A stretch of DNA of 64,000 nucleotides from Butyricicoccus_A sp963588905 (GCA_963588905.1 CAVAJF010000006.1:62001-126000); one strand, 5' to 3'; shown: positions 24,471 to 33,266, counted from the first letter of the stretch. Numbers and translations are program-made. Notes: generated by a model from the letters alone, not told the origin.

Positions 24471-24611
24471 GAGAAAACGATTTCTCGCTGGAAATGTGAG
24501 AAAATATCACAAAAACACGTACAAAAAATAACAAAACTGCTGTTTTTTTCGAGAAAAATTTTCTGATTGTTAAAAAAATCCATGATTTTTTTCGGAATTG
24601 GAAAAAAAGAC
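24471..24611. promoter_or_regulatory. AT-rich regulatory region before the sulfate operon
   Basis: This 141-bp stretch has no gene. GAGAAAA occurs at 24471, 24498 and 24551, and short A and T tracts alternate. It lies directly upstream of the operon's -35 hexamer, where an AraC-type activator would bind. Binding is inferred only. Confidence 0.4.
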
Positions 24612-24640
24612 TTGCGCTGTACACAAAGAGTGGCTATAAT
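24612..24640 (+). promoter_or_regulatory. Promoter of the sulfate assimilation operon
   Basis: TTGCGC (24612-24617), 17 bases and TATAAT (24635-24640). The weak -35 and perfect -10 are compatible with an activator-dependent promoter. Transcription would begin near 24647, giving a 170-base leader before the first enzyme gene. Confidence 0.7.
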
Positions 24641-24659
24641 AACAACCATGCAAAACATA

Positions 24660-24686
24660 TATATCCCATTAGACAAATAGGATATA
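24660..24686 (+). promoter_or_regulatory. Inverted repeat at the 5' end of the sulfate operon leader
   Basis: TATATCC (24660-24666) and GGATATA (24680-24686) flank 13 bases, starting about 13 bases after the predicted transcription start. It could be a repressor operator or a weak 5' hairpin. Confidence 0.4.
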
Positions 24687-24709
24687 TAGAATATAGGAGG
24701 CGATAGATC

Positions 24710-24769
24710 ATGATATGGATCGATTCACACCGCTGCAAGAGCTTGTACGAACGAATGTGTTGCTGTTGA
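24710..24769 (+). CDS. Cysteine-terminated leader peptide (19 residues)
   Basis: A short reading frame beginning ATG-ATA-TGG and ending TGT-TGC-TGT-TGA, so the last three residues before the stop are Cys-Cys-Cys; another Cys is residue 9. A perfect AGGAGG (24695-24700) stands 9 bases before the ATG, which makes translation likely. It is too short for ordinary gene calling. It lies inside the leader of the operon for sulfate uptake and reduction, whose end product is cysteine. The Cys codons fall within the 5' arm of a hairpin (24752-24795), so ribosome pausing for lack of Cys-tRNA would change RNA folding. This is the layout of an attenuation peptide. It is inferred from sequence only. Confidence 0.75.
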   Translation: MIWIDSHRCKSLYERMCCC

Positions 24770-24795
24770 CAGCGAGAAAAAACAACACACATTCG
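24752..24795 (+). promoter_or_regulatory. Hairpin overlapping the leader-peptide Cys codons
   Basis: CGAATGTGTTG (24752-24762) pairs with CAACACACATTCG (24783-24795) over 8 plus 3 bp with a two-base bulge. The 5' arm covers the first Cys codons of the leader peptide. The 3' arm ends 8 bases before the ribosome site (AAAGGAG, 24804-24810) of the sulfate-binding protein gene. No T tract follows, so it is not a simple intrinsic terminator; it may act on translation, Rho access or RNA stability. Confidence 0.6.
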
Positions 24796-24817
24796 ATTGA
24801 TACAAAGGAGAAGAACA

Positions 24818-25897
24818 ATGAGTTATAAGAAAAGAATTTCCGCTATTCTTCTGGCATCCGCTCTGAGCGTTGGCCTTCTGGCAGGCTGCGGAGGAAGCAG
24901 CGACAGCGGTTCCGCGTCCGGCGATTCCGTAGAGATTACAAACGTATCCTATGATCCGACCCGTGAGCTGTATCAGCAGTACAACAAAGCATTTGAGCAG
25001 CATTGGAAGCAAAAGACAGGTCAGGATGTAGATATTATCCAGTCGCACGGCGGCTCCGGCAAGCAGGCGTTGGAGGTTGCCAACGGTCTGGAAGCAGATG
25101 TCGTCACACTCGCACTGGAAGGCGATGTTGACGCTGTGAAAAATGCAGGCCTCATCGAAGATGGATACACCTCCGAGTTTGACAATGACAGTTCTCCGTA
25201 CACCTCGGCCATTGTATTCTTGGTTCGCAAGGGCAATCCGAAGAACATTCATGATTGGAACGATCTGCTCCGTGATGATGTCGGTGTTATCACACCGAAT
25301 CCGAAGACGTCCGGTGGCGCGCGTTGGAATTACCTCGCTGCTTGGTACTATTTTGAAAAACAGGGTCAGAGCGAAGACCAGATCAAGGAAAGCATCAAGA
25401 AGCTGTATCAGAACGTATTGGTTCTGGACTCCGGCGCACGCGGCGCGACGACTTCCTTCGTTGAAAACCAGCAGGGCGATGTCCTGATTGCTTGGGAGAA
25501 TGAAGCCTTCCTCTCTCTGGAAGAATATCCGGATGATTATGAAGTTGTCGTTCCGTCCGCTTCGATTTTGTGCCAGCCGACGGTCGCTGTTGTCGATGAA
25601 GTAGTCGATGACCGCGGCACGCGCGATGTGGCAACCGAGTATCTCAACTATTTGTACTCCGATGAAGCGCAGCGCATTGAAGCGAAGAATTTCTATCGTC
25701 CGTCCAATCAGGATATTTTGAACGAGTATGCTTCGCAGAGCGACAGCAACACGATTACACAGATTCCGGAGGATGGCAAGTGGATTGTCACAAAGAATCT
25801 GGATTTGACTAATATCAGCCATTTTGGCGGCTGGACAGAGGCGGCAGAAAAGCACTTTGCAGACGGTGCGATCTTTGACCAGATTTACGAAAAATAA
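24818..25897 (+). CDS. sbp: Sulfate-binding lipoprotein of the ABC importer
   Basis: A 359-residue extracellular solute-binding protein. The signal peptide ends in lipobox LLAGC-GG (about residues 18-24), so it is lipid-anchored. Sulfate-binding family motifs follow: NVSYDPTRELYQQYN, QSHGGSGKQALEVANGLEADVVTLAL, and NPKTSGGARWNYLAAW. It delivers sulfate (or thiosulfate) to the CysTW permease encoded next. ATG 24818 has AAAGGAG 7 bases upstream. It is the first full gene after the cysteine leader. Confidence 0.93.
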   Translation: MSYKKRISAILLASALSVGLLAGCGGSSDSGSASGDSVEITNVSYDPTRELYQQYNKAFEQHWKQKTGQDVDIIQSHGGSGKQALEVANGLEADVVTLALEGDVDAVKNAGLIEDGYTSEFDNDSSPYTSAIVFLVRKGNPKNIHDWNDLLRDDVGVITPNPKTSGGARWNYLAAWYYFEKQGQSEDQIKESIKKLYQNVLVLDSGARGATTSFVENQQGDVLIAWENEAFLSLEEYPDDYEVVVPSASILCQPTVAVVDEVVDDRGTRDVATEYLNYLYSDEAQRIEAKNFYRPSNQDILNEYASQSDSNTITQIPEDGKWIVTKNLDLTNISHFGGWTEAAEKHFADGAIFDQIYEK

Positions 25898-25918
25898 CGA
25901 GCAAGAAGGATTTTGATT

Positions 25919-26761
25919 ATGAAACATAGAAGAAAAAAATTGCGGGTCATTCCGGGATTCGGATTGTCGCTCGGAATCACAGTGGCGATCCTCAGTTTCA
26001 TCGTCATTATCCCACTGTGTTCTCTGGTTGTGTTTTCCGCACACCTCTCTCTCTCTGATTTTATTCAAACCGTGACCAGCCCTCGTGTGCTGGCGAGCTA
26101 CAAAGTCAGCTTTTTGACGGCACTCACGGCGTCGCTCATCAATGCAGTGATGGGACTCATCATCGCATGGGTGCTGGTACGGTATGAATTTCCGGGCAAA
26201 CGAATCATAGATGGCATGATCGAAGTTCCATTTGCCCTTCCGACAGCGGTTGCGGGTATTGCACTGACACATATGACGGTAGACACAAGTGTGATCGGTA
26301 GCTTTTTCCATGACCATTTCGGCATTGACATTGCATATACCCGCACAGGCATTACGCTGGCGCTGGTATTCATCGGCATCCCGTTCGTCGTTCGTTCGGT
26401 ACAGCCGGTGCTGGAAAAGCTGGATGGACAGTTTGAAGAAGCGGCGAGCATTCTGGGTGCCAGCCGCGGATATACGTTCCGTCATGTCATCTTTCCGGAA
26501 ATTCTTCCGGCACTGATTGCGGGATTTACAATGGCATTTGCCCGCAGCCTCGGCGAATACGGCAGCGTCGTATTTATCGCAGGCAATACACCGTACGAAA
26601 CAGAGATTACCCCTCTGCTTATCATGTCGAAATTACAGGAATTTGATTATGCAAGTGCGACATCTATTGCACTCGTTATGCTGGCAGCAGCATTCCTGAT
26701 TCTGTTTATCAATGCGGTTTTGCAGAGCCGTTCGTCTAAAATTATCAGCGGTATCGAGTAA
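25919..26761 (+). CDS. cysT: Sulfate ABC transporter permease CysT
   Basis: A 280-residue permease with about six membrane helices. It has the binding-protein-dependent transport signature around EEAASILGASRGYTFRHVIFPEILPALIAG. VPFALPTAVAGIAL is typical of the CysT/CysU subunit. ATG 25919 is chosen because AAGAAGGA lies 7 bases before; an upstream TTG is in frame but less likely. It is followed 14 bases later by cysW. Confidence 0.92.
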   Translation: MKHRRKKLRVIPGFGLSLGITVAILSFIVIIPLCSLVVFSAHLSLSDFIQTVTSPRVLASYKVSFLTALTASLINAVMGLIIAWVLVRYEFPGKRIIDGMIEVPFALPTAVAGIALTHMTVDTSVIGSFFHDHFGIDIAYTRTGITLALVFIGIPFVVRSVQPVLEKLDGQFEEAASILGASRGYTFRHVIFPEILPALIAGFTMAFARSLGEYGSVVFIAGNTPYETEITPLLIMSKLQEFDYASATSIALVMLAAAFLILFINAVLQSRSSKIISGIE

Positions 26762-26775
26762 GGAGGAAACAAGCT

Positions 26776-27594
26776 GTGAAAAAACAATCATCCGGAGCTG
26801 TCAAATGGCTTCTGATCGCAGTGAGCGTCCTGTTTCTCGTTGTGATGCTGATCCTGCCGCTGGTATACGTGTTGGTTACTGCGTTCCGTCAGGGCATTCA
26901 GCCGTTCTTGGCAGCGGTCACAGATAAATATGCACTCAAATCTGTGCAGCTGACAATTGAAGCGACGCTGTTTGCTGTGGTACTCAATACCATTTTCGGA
27001 TTGTTCGCTGCGTGGAGCATCACAAAATTTCAGTTCCGTGGAAAGAAAGTAATCTCTACGCTGATTGATCTTCCTCTTACGGTTTCTCCGATTATTGCGG
27101 GCTTGATCTTTGTTTTGACCTATGGCAGACAGAGCAGCTTATATCCGCTCCTCAAGAGCATGGACATCAAGATTATTTATGCGGTTCCGGGCATTATTAT
27201 GGCGACCGTCTTTGTTACGTTTCCGTTTATCTCCCGTGAAATCATTCCGGTGTTGACGGCGGCGGGAACAGAGGAAGAAGAAGCCGCTGCACTGATGGGG
27301 GCAAAGGGCTGGACGATTTTCAGCAAAGTGACTTTCCCGCATATGCGGTGGGCACTGCTGTACGGCATTGTCTTGTGCACAGCCCGTGCAATGGGCGAAT
27401 TCGGTGCGGTATCGGTTCTTTCCGGACATCTGAGAGGCAAGACCAATACGATGCCGCTGTATATTGAACTGCTGTATCAGGGCTATGATTTTACCGGTGC
27501 CTTTGCTATGTCGGCAATCTTGGTTGTGATGGCAATCATTATTCTGGTTCTGCGCAGCGTGCTGGAGTACCGAGGAAAGAAGAACGAGGAGTAA
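26776..27594 (+). CDS. cysW: Sulfate ABC transporter permease CysW
   Basis: A 272-residue permease with about six membrane helices and the coupling-loop signature EEEEAAALMGAKGWTIFSKVTFPHM. It pairs with CysT to form the sulfate channel. The start is GTG at 26776, with a strong AAGGAGG upstream. It ends three bases before cysA. Confidence 0.92.
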   Translation: MKKQSSGAVKWLLIAVSVLFLVVMLILPLVYVLVTAFRQGIQPFLAAVTDKYALKSVQLTIEATLFAVVLNTIFGLFAAWSITKFQFRGKKVISTLIDLPLTVSPIIAGLIFVLTYGRQSSLYPLLKSMDIKIIYAVPGIIMATVFVTFPFISREIIPVLTAAGTEEEEAAALMGAKGWTIFSKVTFPHMRWALLYGIVLCTARAMGEFGAVSVLSGHLRGKTNTMPLYIELLYQGYDFTGAFAMSAILVVMAIIILVLRSVLEYRGKKNEE

Positions 27595-27597
27595 GCG

Positions 27598-28674
27598 ATG
27601 GAAAAACAATATTATGTGCAGATGAAAGGTGTCAATAAGAGTTTTGGCAACTTTCAGGCATCAAAAAATATCAATTTTGGAATTGAAAAAGGCAAGCTCG
27701 TCGGTCTGCTCGGTCCGTCCGGCTCCGGTAAAACAACGATTCTTCGTATGCTGGCAGGTTTGGAAACCGCAGACAGCGGCGACATCCTGATTGACGGAAA
27801 AGTGGTCAATGATGTACCGGCGAGCAAGCGAGGCATCGGATTTGTCTTTCAGAGCTATGCGCTGTTTCGCTACATGACGATTTATGACAACATCGCGTTT
27901 GGCCTGAAAATTCAGAAGTGGCCGAAACAACGCATCAAAGAGCGTGTGCACGAGATGCTGAAGCTGGTCGGCCTGGAAGGCTTGGAAAATCGGTATCCGA
28001 ATCAGCTTTCCGGTGGACAGAGGCAGAGAGTTGCCTTTGCCCGTGCGTTGGCACCCCAGCCGCAGCTACTGCTGCTCGATGAGCCGTTTGCAGCGATTGA
28101 TGCAAAGGTTCGCTTGGAGCTTCGCAGCTGGCTGCGTGAGATGATTTCTGCCGTTGGTGTAACAAGCATCTTTGTTACTCACGATCAGGATGAAGCCATT
28201 GAAGTTGCCGATCAAATTATTATTACCAACCAGGGACAGATTGAACAGATCGGTTCTCCAAAAGACATTTATCGGACGCCGCACACCCCATTTGTGGCGC
28301 AGTTTATCGGACAGTCCTCTGTCGTAGAGGATTTCCAAAAGTTTTCCGGTTTTGAAAATGCAGATGTCCGTGCGAAGCACGCAGCCATTCGACCGGAATA
28401 TATTACAGTGACAAAACAGGGCGAATACCTCAAATATCCGATTGGTTCGGAAGAAGGCGTGGTAGAATCCACGGCGTTCCGCGGAAGCGAGATTGAGCTG
28501 AAAATTCGCGTAAAGGACAGCGTGCTCACGGCAAAACGACTGCTGGACGAAGCGCCGATTGACGTGGGAGAAAGCGTTAAAGTATTTATTTATCGTGCCT
28601 ATGCGTTTGACGACGAAAAGGCATACGTCATTGAAAATGCGGCACTCACATCGCCGGATTCCGTATTTATCTAA
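27598..28674 (+). CDS. cysA: Sulfate ABC transporter ATP-binding protein
   Basis: A 358-residue ATPase. Walker A GPSGSGKTT, signature LSGGQRQRVAFARAL, Walker B LLLLDEPFAAID and switch VTHDQDEA are all present. The C-terminal 120 residues form a TOBE-like regulatory domain, as in CysA/PotA. It energises sulfate uptake through CysTW. Confidence 0.94.
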   Translation: MEKQYYVQMKGVNKSFGNFQASKNINFGIEKGKLVGLLGPSGSGKTTILRMLAGLETADSGDILIDGKVVNDVPASKRGIGFVFQSYALFRYMTIYDNIAFGLKIQKWPKQRIKERVHEMLKLVGLEGLENRYPNQLSGGQRQRVAFARALAPQPQLLLLDEPFAAIDAKVRLELRSWLREMISAVGVTSIFVTHDQDEAIEVADQIIITNQGQIEQIGSPKDIYRTPHTPFVAQFIGQSSVVEDFQKFSGFENADVRAKHAAIRPEYITVTKQGEYLKYPIGSEEGVVESTAFRGSEIELKIRVKDSVLTAKRLLDEAPIDVGESVKVFIYRAYAFDDEKAYVIENAALTSPDSVFI

Positions 28675-28688
28675 CAGGAGGTGTTTTT

Positions 28689-30362
28689 GTGAAGACAGTT
28701 CAATTGGAAACAGATATTCTGATTCTCGGCGGCGGCGCAGCAGGCTGCTACGCGGCGATGACTGTACAGAAGCAGGCACCGAATGCAAAGATCTTAATTC
28801 TGGAAAAAGCGGATATTCGCCGCAGCGGCTGCTTGGCAGCTGGCGTCAATGCACTCAATGCGTATATTGTTCCGGGCAAGACACCGGAATTTTATGTAGA
28901 CTATGCGAAAAAAGATGCACACGGCATCGTGCGAGAGGATCTGCTCCTCAGCATGAGTGAGCGTCTGAATCAAGTGACCCATCATCTGGAAGAATTAGGC
29001 TTAGTTATTCTGAAAGATGAAAAGGGAAATTATGTCACACGTGGCAATCGAAACATCAAGATCAACGGCGAGAATATTAAGACGATTTTGGCAGATGCTG
29101 TTCGGAATTGTCCGAATGTCACAGTTCTCAATCATGTCAATGCGATTGACTATATTGTGAAGGACAATACGATTCAAGGCGTGTTTGCCAATGCAGTATT
29201 GGAAGAAAAGCTGTATGCCATCAGCTGTAAGGCATGTATCTGTGCAACTGGCGGTGCGGCTGGCCTGTATCGTCCGAACAATCCAGGATTTTCTCGTCAC
29301 AAGATGTGGTATCCGCCGTTTAATACAGGTGCTGGCTATGCCATGGGCATTCGCGCCGGTGCAGAAATGACGACGTTTGAGATGCGGTTTATCGCTCTGC
29401 GATGCAAGGATACCATCGCACCGACCGGCACACTGGCACAGGGGGTTGGCGCAAAGCAGGTCAATGCACATGGTGAAGTGTATGAGCAGAAATACGGTCT
29501 GACGACTTCTCAGCGTGTATACGGCACGGTGATGGAAAACCGAGAGGGCCGCGGTCCTTGTTATCTGCGCACCAAGGGCATCACGAAAGAACAGGCAGAC
29601 AGCTTGAAAAAAGCATATCTCAACATGGCTCCTTCGCAGACGCTCAAGTGGCTGGAAAACGGCAGCTCACCGGATGAAGAAAATGTAGAAATCGAAGGCA
29701 CCGAGCCGTATATCATCGGCGGACATACGGCGAGCGGATATTGGGTCGATGCTAAACGCATGACAACGGTACACGGTTTGTTTGCAGCCGGTGATGTCGC
29801 CGGTGGAAGCCCACAGAAGTATGTAACCGGTGCGCTGGCAGAAGGCGAAATCGCCGGTGAAGCGGCTGCTGCTTATCTTGCCGGAGAGCAGGGAAGCATT
29901 CCTGACGCGTTTATTCATGACAAGCAGACCGAGATTGCATCCTATTTTTCCAACACATCTATGTTTACCACAGAAGATTTGGAAGAGGCGATGCAGGGCG
30001 TCATGGATCAGTACGCAGGCGGTATCCGAACCGACTATGGATTTACAGAATCCGGTTTGGCTCTGGCAGACAAGAAGATCCTGCGTCTGCTTACCTTGAG
30101 CGACAGCGTGCACGTTTCGGATATGCAGGAGCTGACGCGTCTGTTTGAGCTGAAAGAACGACTGCTCGTATGTCGCGTGGTGATTGCCCATCTGGCAGAT
30201 CGAAAGGAAACGCGCTGGCACTGCTTTGCGGAGAATTTGGATCATCCGGAAACAGATGACAGCTGGCTGAAATATGTCAATTCTCGATACGAAAATGGAG
30301 AAATTCATATGATTCATCGAGAGTTAACAGGGAGGTATGACGTCTATGAGCATTCAAATTGA
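28689..30362 (+). CDS. aprA: Adenylylsulfate reductase alpha subunit-like flavoprotein (AprA type)
   Basis: A 557-residue FAD enzyme of the fumarate reductase/AprA family. The N-terminal dinucleotide motif is LGGGAAGCYAAM. FAD-contact regions include RRSGCLAAGVNALNA, CICATGGAAGLYRPNNPG and LFAAGDVAGGSPQKYVTGALAEGEIAG. AprA reduces adenosine 5'-phosphosulfate (APS) to sulfite and AMP. It is shorter than dissimilatory AprA proteins (about 650 residues) and is embedded between sulfate import and CysDN genes, so an assimilatory role is the best reading. A GTG start follows AGGAGG. The ferredoxin-like partner overlaps its 3' end by 17 bases. Confidence 0.85.
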   Translation: MKTVQLETDILILGGGAAGCYAAMTVQKQAPNAKILILEKADIRRSGCLAAGVNALNAYIVPGKTPEFYVDYAKKDAHGIVREDLLLSMSERLNQVTHHLEELGLVILKDEKGNYVTRGNRNIKINGENIKTILADAVRNCPNVTVLNHVNAIDYIVKDNTIQGVFANAVLEEKLYAISCKACICATGGAAGLYRPNNPGFSRHKMWYPPFNTGAGYAMGIRAGAEMTTFEMRFIALRCKDTIAPTGTLAQGVGAKQVNAHGEVYEQKYGLTTSQRVYGTVMENREGRGPCYLRTKGITKEQADSLKKAYLNMAPSQTLKWLENGSSPDEENVEIEGTEPYIIGGHTASGYWVDAKRMTTVHGLFAAGDVAGGSPQKYVTGALAEGEIAGEAAAAYLAGEQGSIPDAFIHDKQTEIASYFSNTSMFTTEDLEEAMQGVMDQYAGGIRTDYGFTESGLALADKKILRLLTLSDSVHVSDMQELTRLFELKERLLVCRVVIAHLADRKETRWHCFAENLDHPETDDSWLKYVNSRYENGEIHMIHRELTGRYDVYEHSN

Positions 30363-30657
30363 CCGGACAAAGTGTGTTGGCTGCGGTCAGTGCGCAGAGA
30401 TTTGTCCCGGCACATTGATTCGCATGACGCAAAAAAAAGCGGAGATGCGATACCCGATGGAATGTTGGGGCTGCGCGTCCTGTGTCAAGGAATGTCCGGC
30501 ACATGCGATTTCCCTGTATTTAGGAGCAGATATTGGCGGCGCAGGATGCCGCATGACAGTAAAAAAAGACGGCAGTTTGCTGCACTGGATCGTCAGCCGA
30601 CCGGATGCGTCGGAAGAGACCATTACCGTAGATAGCCGAAATGCGAATCAATATTGA
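30346..30657 (+). CDS. aprB: Adenylylsulfate reductase beta subunit-like ferredoxin (AprB type)
   Basis: A 103-residue 8Fe protein. Cluster motifs are CVGCGQCAEICP (residues 10-21) and CWGCASCVKECP (about 44-55). The second matches the AprB signature, followed by AHAISLYLGADIGGAG. It would pass electrons to the AprA-like flavin. It lacks the longer C-terminal tail of dissimilatory AprB. ATG 30346 is favoured because GGGAGG lies 10 bases upstream, while ATG 30337 is only one base from it. The gene overlaps aprA, so the subunits are co-translated. Confidence 0.85.
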   Translation: MSIQIDRTKCVGCGQCAEICPGTLIRMTQKKAEMRYPMECWGCASCVKECPAHAISLYLGADIGGAGCRMTVKKDGSLLHWIVSRPDASEETITVDSRNANQY

Positions 30658-30672
30658 TTGGAGTTGAAGACG

Positions 30673-31572
30673 ATGAGTGAATTTTCCCACCTCGACCAAT
30701 TAGAGGCAGAGGCAATTTATATTATGAGAGAAGTGGCAGCCGAGTGTGAGCGCCCGGTTATGCTGTATTCCATCGGCAAGGACAGTTCGGTTATGCTGCA
30801 TCTGGCTATGAAGGCATTTTATCCGGAAAAGCCGCCATTCCCGTTCCTGCACGTAGATACCACTTGGAAGTTCAAGGAAATGATTGAATTCCGTGACCGC
30901 AAGGCAAAGGAACTCGGCATTGACATGCTGGTTTACACCAATCAGGACGGCGTGGCAAAGGGCATCAATCCGTTTGATCACGGTTCTGCATACACCGACA
31001 TCATGAAGACGCAGGCACTCAAGCAGGCACTCAAGAAGTACGGCTTTACCGCAGCATTCGGCGGCGGCCGTCGAGACGAAGAAAAGTCTCGTGCCAAGGA
31101 ACGTATTTTCTCGTTCCGCAACGAAGCGCAGGCTTGGGATCCGAAAAATCAGCGTCCGGAGATGTGGAAGCTGTACAATACCAAGATTCACAAGGGCGAG
31201 AGCATTCGCGTATTCCCGCTGTCTAACTGGACAGAAAAGGACATTTGGCAGTACATTCAGCGCGAGAACATCGACATCGTACCGCTGTACTTTGCAGCAG
31301 AGCGTCCGGTTGTCGAGCGTGACGGCAACCTCATCATGGTTGATGATGACCGCATGAGACTGCTGCCGGGCGAAAAGCCGATGATGAAGAGCGTGCGTTT
31401 CCGCACGTTGGGATGCTATCCGCTGACTGGCGGCGTAGAATCCACGGCAACAACCCTTGACGAAGTAATTTCTGAAACATTATCCGCCGTTACCTCTGAA
31501 CGAACCAGCCGCGTGATTGATAAGGAAGCAGCCGGAAGCATGGAGCGTAGAAAGAGAGAAGGTTATTTCTAA
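30673..31572 (+). CDS. cysD: Sulfate adenylyltransferase small subunit
   Basis: A 299-residue PP-loop enzyme that makes APS from sulfate and ATP with CysN. The PP-loop is MLYSIGKDSSVMLHLA (about residues 32-47). Other landmarks are FPFLHVDTTWKFKEMIEFRD, FGGGRRDEEKSRAKERIFSFR and TLGCYPLTGGVESTA. Its stop overlaps the cysN start by one base (TAATG). Confidence 0.96.
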   Translation: MSEFSHLDQLEAEAIYIMREVAAECERPVMLYSIGKDSSVMLHLAMKAFYPEKPPFPFLHVDTTWKFKEMIEFRDRKAKELGIDMLVYTNQDGVAKGINPFDHGSAYTDIMKTQALKQALKKYGFTAAFGGGRRDEEKSRAKERIFSFRNEAQAWDPKNQRPEMWKLYNTKIHKGESIRVFPLSNWTEKDIWQYIQRENIDIVPLYFAAERPVVERDGNLIMVDDDRMRLLPGEKPMMKSVRFRTLGCYPLTGGVESTATTLDEVISETLSAVTSERTSRVIDKEAAGSMERRKREGYF

Positions 31573-33266
31573 TGAAGAATCTGTTAAAGTTTATTACCTG
31601 CGGCAGTGTGGATGACGGTAAATCCACACTGATCGGACATATTTTATACGATACCAAGAAGCTGTACACGGATCAGGAACAGGCACTGGAGCTGGACAGT
31701 AAGGTCGGCAGCCGCGGCGGTGAAATCGACTATTCGCTGCTGCTGGATGGTCTGATGGCAGAGCGCGAGCAGGGCATTACGATTGACGTTGCGTATCGCT
31801 ATTTCACCACGGACAACCGCAGCTTTATCGTAGCGGATACGCCGGGTCATGAAGAATACACGAGAAACATGGCTGTCGGCGCATCGTTTGCTGATCTGGC
31901 AATCATTCTGGTCGATGCGTCGCAGGGCGTGCTCGTTCAGACCCGCCGCCATGCACGAATCTGTGCACTGATGGGCATTCGTTACTTCGTCTTTGCCCTC
32001 AACAAGATGGATCTTGTTGATTACAGCGAGGAAAAGTTCCGCAAGATTGAGGCAGATATTCAGGCACTGGCAAAAGAACTTAATCTGTATAGTGTCAAGA
32101 TTATTCCGGTATCTGCAACGGCTGGTGACAATCTGACTAAGCATTCCGATGCGATGCCGTGGTATACCGGTACAACGCTGCTGGATTATCTGGAAAATGT
32201 GGATATTGACGAAGCATCGCATGAGGAAGGCTTCTATATGCCGGTACAGCGCGTATGCCGTCCGAATCATACCTTCCGTGGTTTCCAGGGTCAGATTGAA
32301 GCAGGCGCAATCTCTGTCGGTGACGAGATTCATGTACAGCCGAGTGAAGAGACTGCCCATGTCAAGTCGATTTTGATCGGCGATAAGGATGCACAGACCG
32401 CTCGTGCAGGTCAGCCGGTAACCATCCAGCTGGATCGCGAGATTGACGTTTCCCGTGGCCGCGTTCTGACCAAGGACAGCCATATTTCCTGCGCAAAGGC
32501 ATTCCAGGCCACCCTGCTGTGGATGGATGACGATGCACTGACGGAAGGCAAGGAATACTTTGTCAAGGTTGGTACCCGCACCATTCCGGGCGAAATTCGC
32601 TCGATTCGCTATAAGACCGATGTAAATACCGGCGAGCAGGTTCAGGCACATAGCCTGAAGAAGAACGAGATTGCCTACTGCGACATTACCGTGGCAGAAG
32701 AGATTCCGGTAGATACGTTTGAGAATCACAAGACGCTGGGCGAAGTGCTGTTTATTGACCGTGTCACCAACATGACCTCCGCGTGCGGCGTTGTCGAAGC
32801 ACTGGTACAGGATTCTTCCGCAGATCGTACCGTGCAGTTCCAGAGCGAAGATGGCACCGTTAAGACGCATCTGTTTGAGACGGTTTACATGCAGCTGGAT
32901 TCCGGTCTGGTTGGCCGCTACGATCCGCAGGGCGTTCAGTTCAAGATTGGTGATAAGCTGCCGCTGACTGGCGAGGGCTATGCATATCCGGACAGCTTTG
33001 ACATCATCGCTCGTGAGAGCAAGCAGGTTGTTCGCATTATCAATGGCATTTATGCAGAAGTTCTGCCGCTGACGGAGTATCAGGTTGACGGTGTGCCGCT
33101 GGTCGATGCATATGGCAATGAGATTGCCGTATCGACGCAGGATGCTCTGGAAGAGTATCTGACTGCGGTTGCACAAGACGAGACCAAGCTCAATGAGCTG
33201 CTGCATTTTGAGACCTTCCGCAAGATTGTTTTCCGCAACGGTGAGGCAGCAGATTACGTAATTTAA
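31572..33266 (+). CDS. cysN: Sulfate adenylyltransferase large subunit (GTPase)
   Basis: A 564-residue translation-factor-like GTPase that drives APS formation with CysD. G1 is CGSVDDGKSTLIGH, G3 DTPGHEEYTRNM and G4 NKMD. Elongation-factor-like domains 2 and 3 follow. About 120 residues beyond the usual core form a C-terminal extension (from roughly FKIGDKLPLTGEGYAYPDSFD) without a P-loop, so no fused APS kinase is present. No cysC or cysH is in the window, which agrees with direct APS reduction by the AprAB pair. A strong terminator follows. Confidence 0.94.
   Translation: MKNLLKFITCGSVDDGKSTLIGHILYDTKKLYTDQEQALELDSKVGSRGGEIDYSLLLDGLMAEREQGITIDVAYRYFTTDNRSFIVADTPGHEEYTRNMAVGASFADLAIILVDASQGVLVQTRRHARICALMGIRYFVFALNKMDLVDYSEEKFRKIEADIQALAKELNLYSVKIIPVSATAGDNLTKHSDAMPWYTGTTLLDYLENVDIDEASHEEGFYMPVQRVCRPNHTFRGFQGQIEAGAISVGDEIHVQPSEETAHVKSILIGDKDAQTARAGQPVTIQLDREIDVSRGRVLTKDSHISCAKAFQATLLWMDDDALTEGKEYFVKVGTRTIPGEIRSIRYKTDVNTGEQVQAHSLKKNEIAYCDITVAEEIPVDTFENHKTLGEVLFIDRVTNMTSACGVVEALVQDSSADRTVQFQSEDGTVKTHLFETVYMQLDSGLVGRYDPQGVQFKIGDKLPLTGEGYAYPDSFDIIARESKQVVRIINGIYAEVLPLTEYQVDGVPLVDAYGNEIAVSTQDALEEYLTAVAQDETKLNELLHFETFRKIVFRNGEAADYVI

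Noticed and set aside
24752..24800. Classical intrinsic terminator after the cysteine leader
   Set aside because: The hairpin is followed by ATTGATACAAAGG without a T tract, so simple trp-type termination is not supported.
24725..26485. Open frame of 586 codons on the minus strand
   Set aside because: It is antisense to the sulfate-binding protein and cysT, has no ribosome site and an unlikely Cys/Arg/His-rich composition. The plus-strand proteins match known families throughout.
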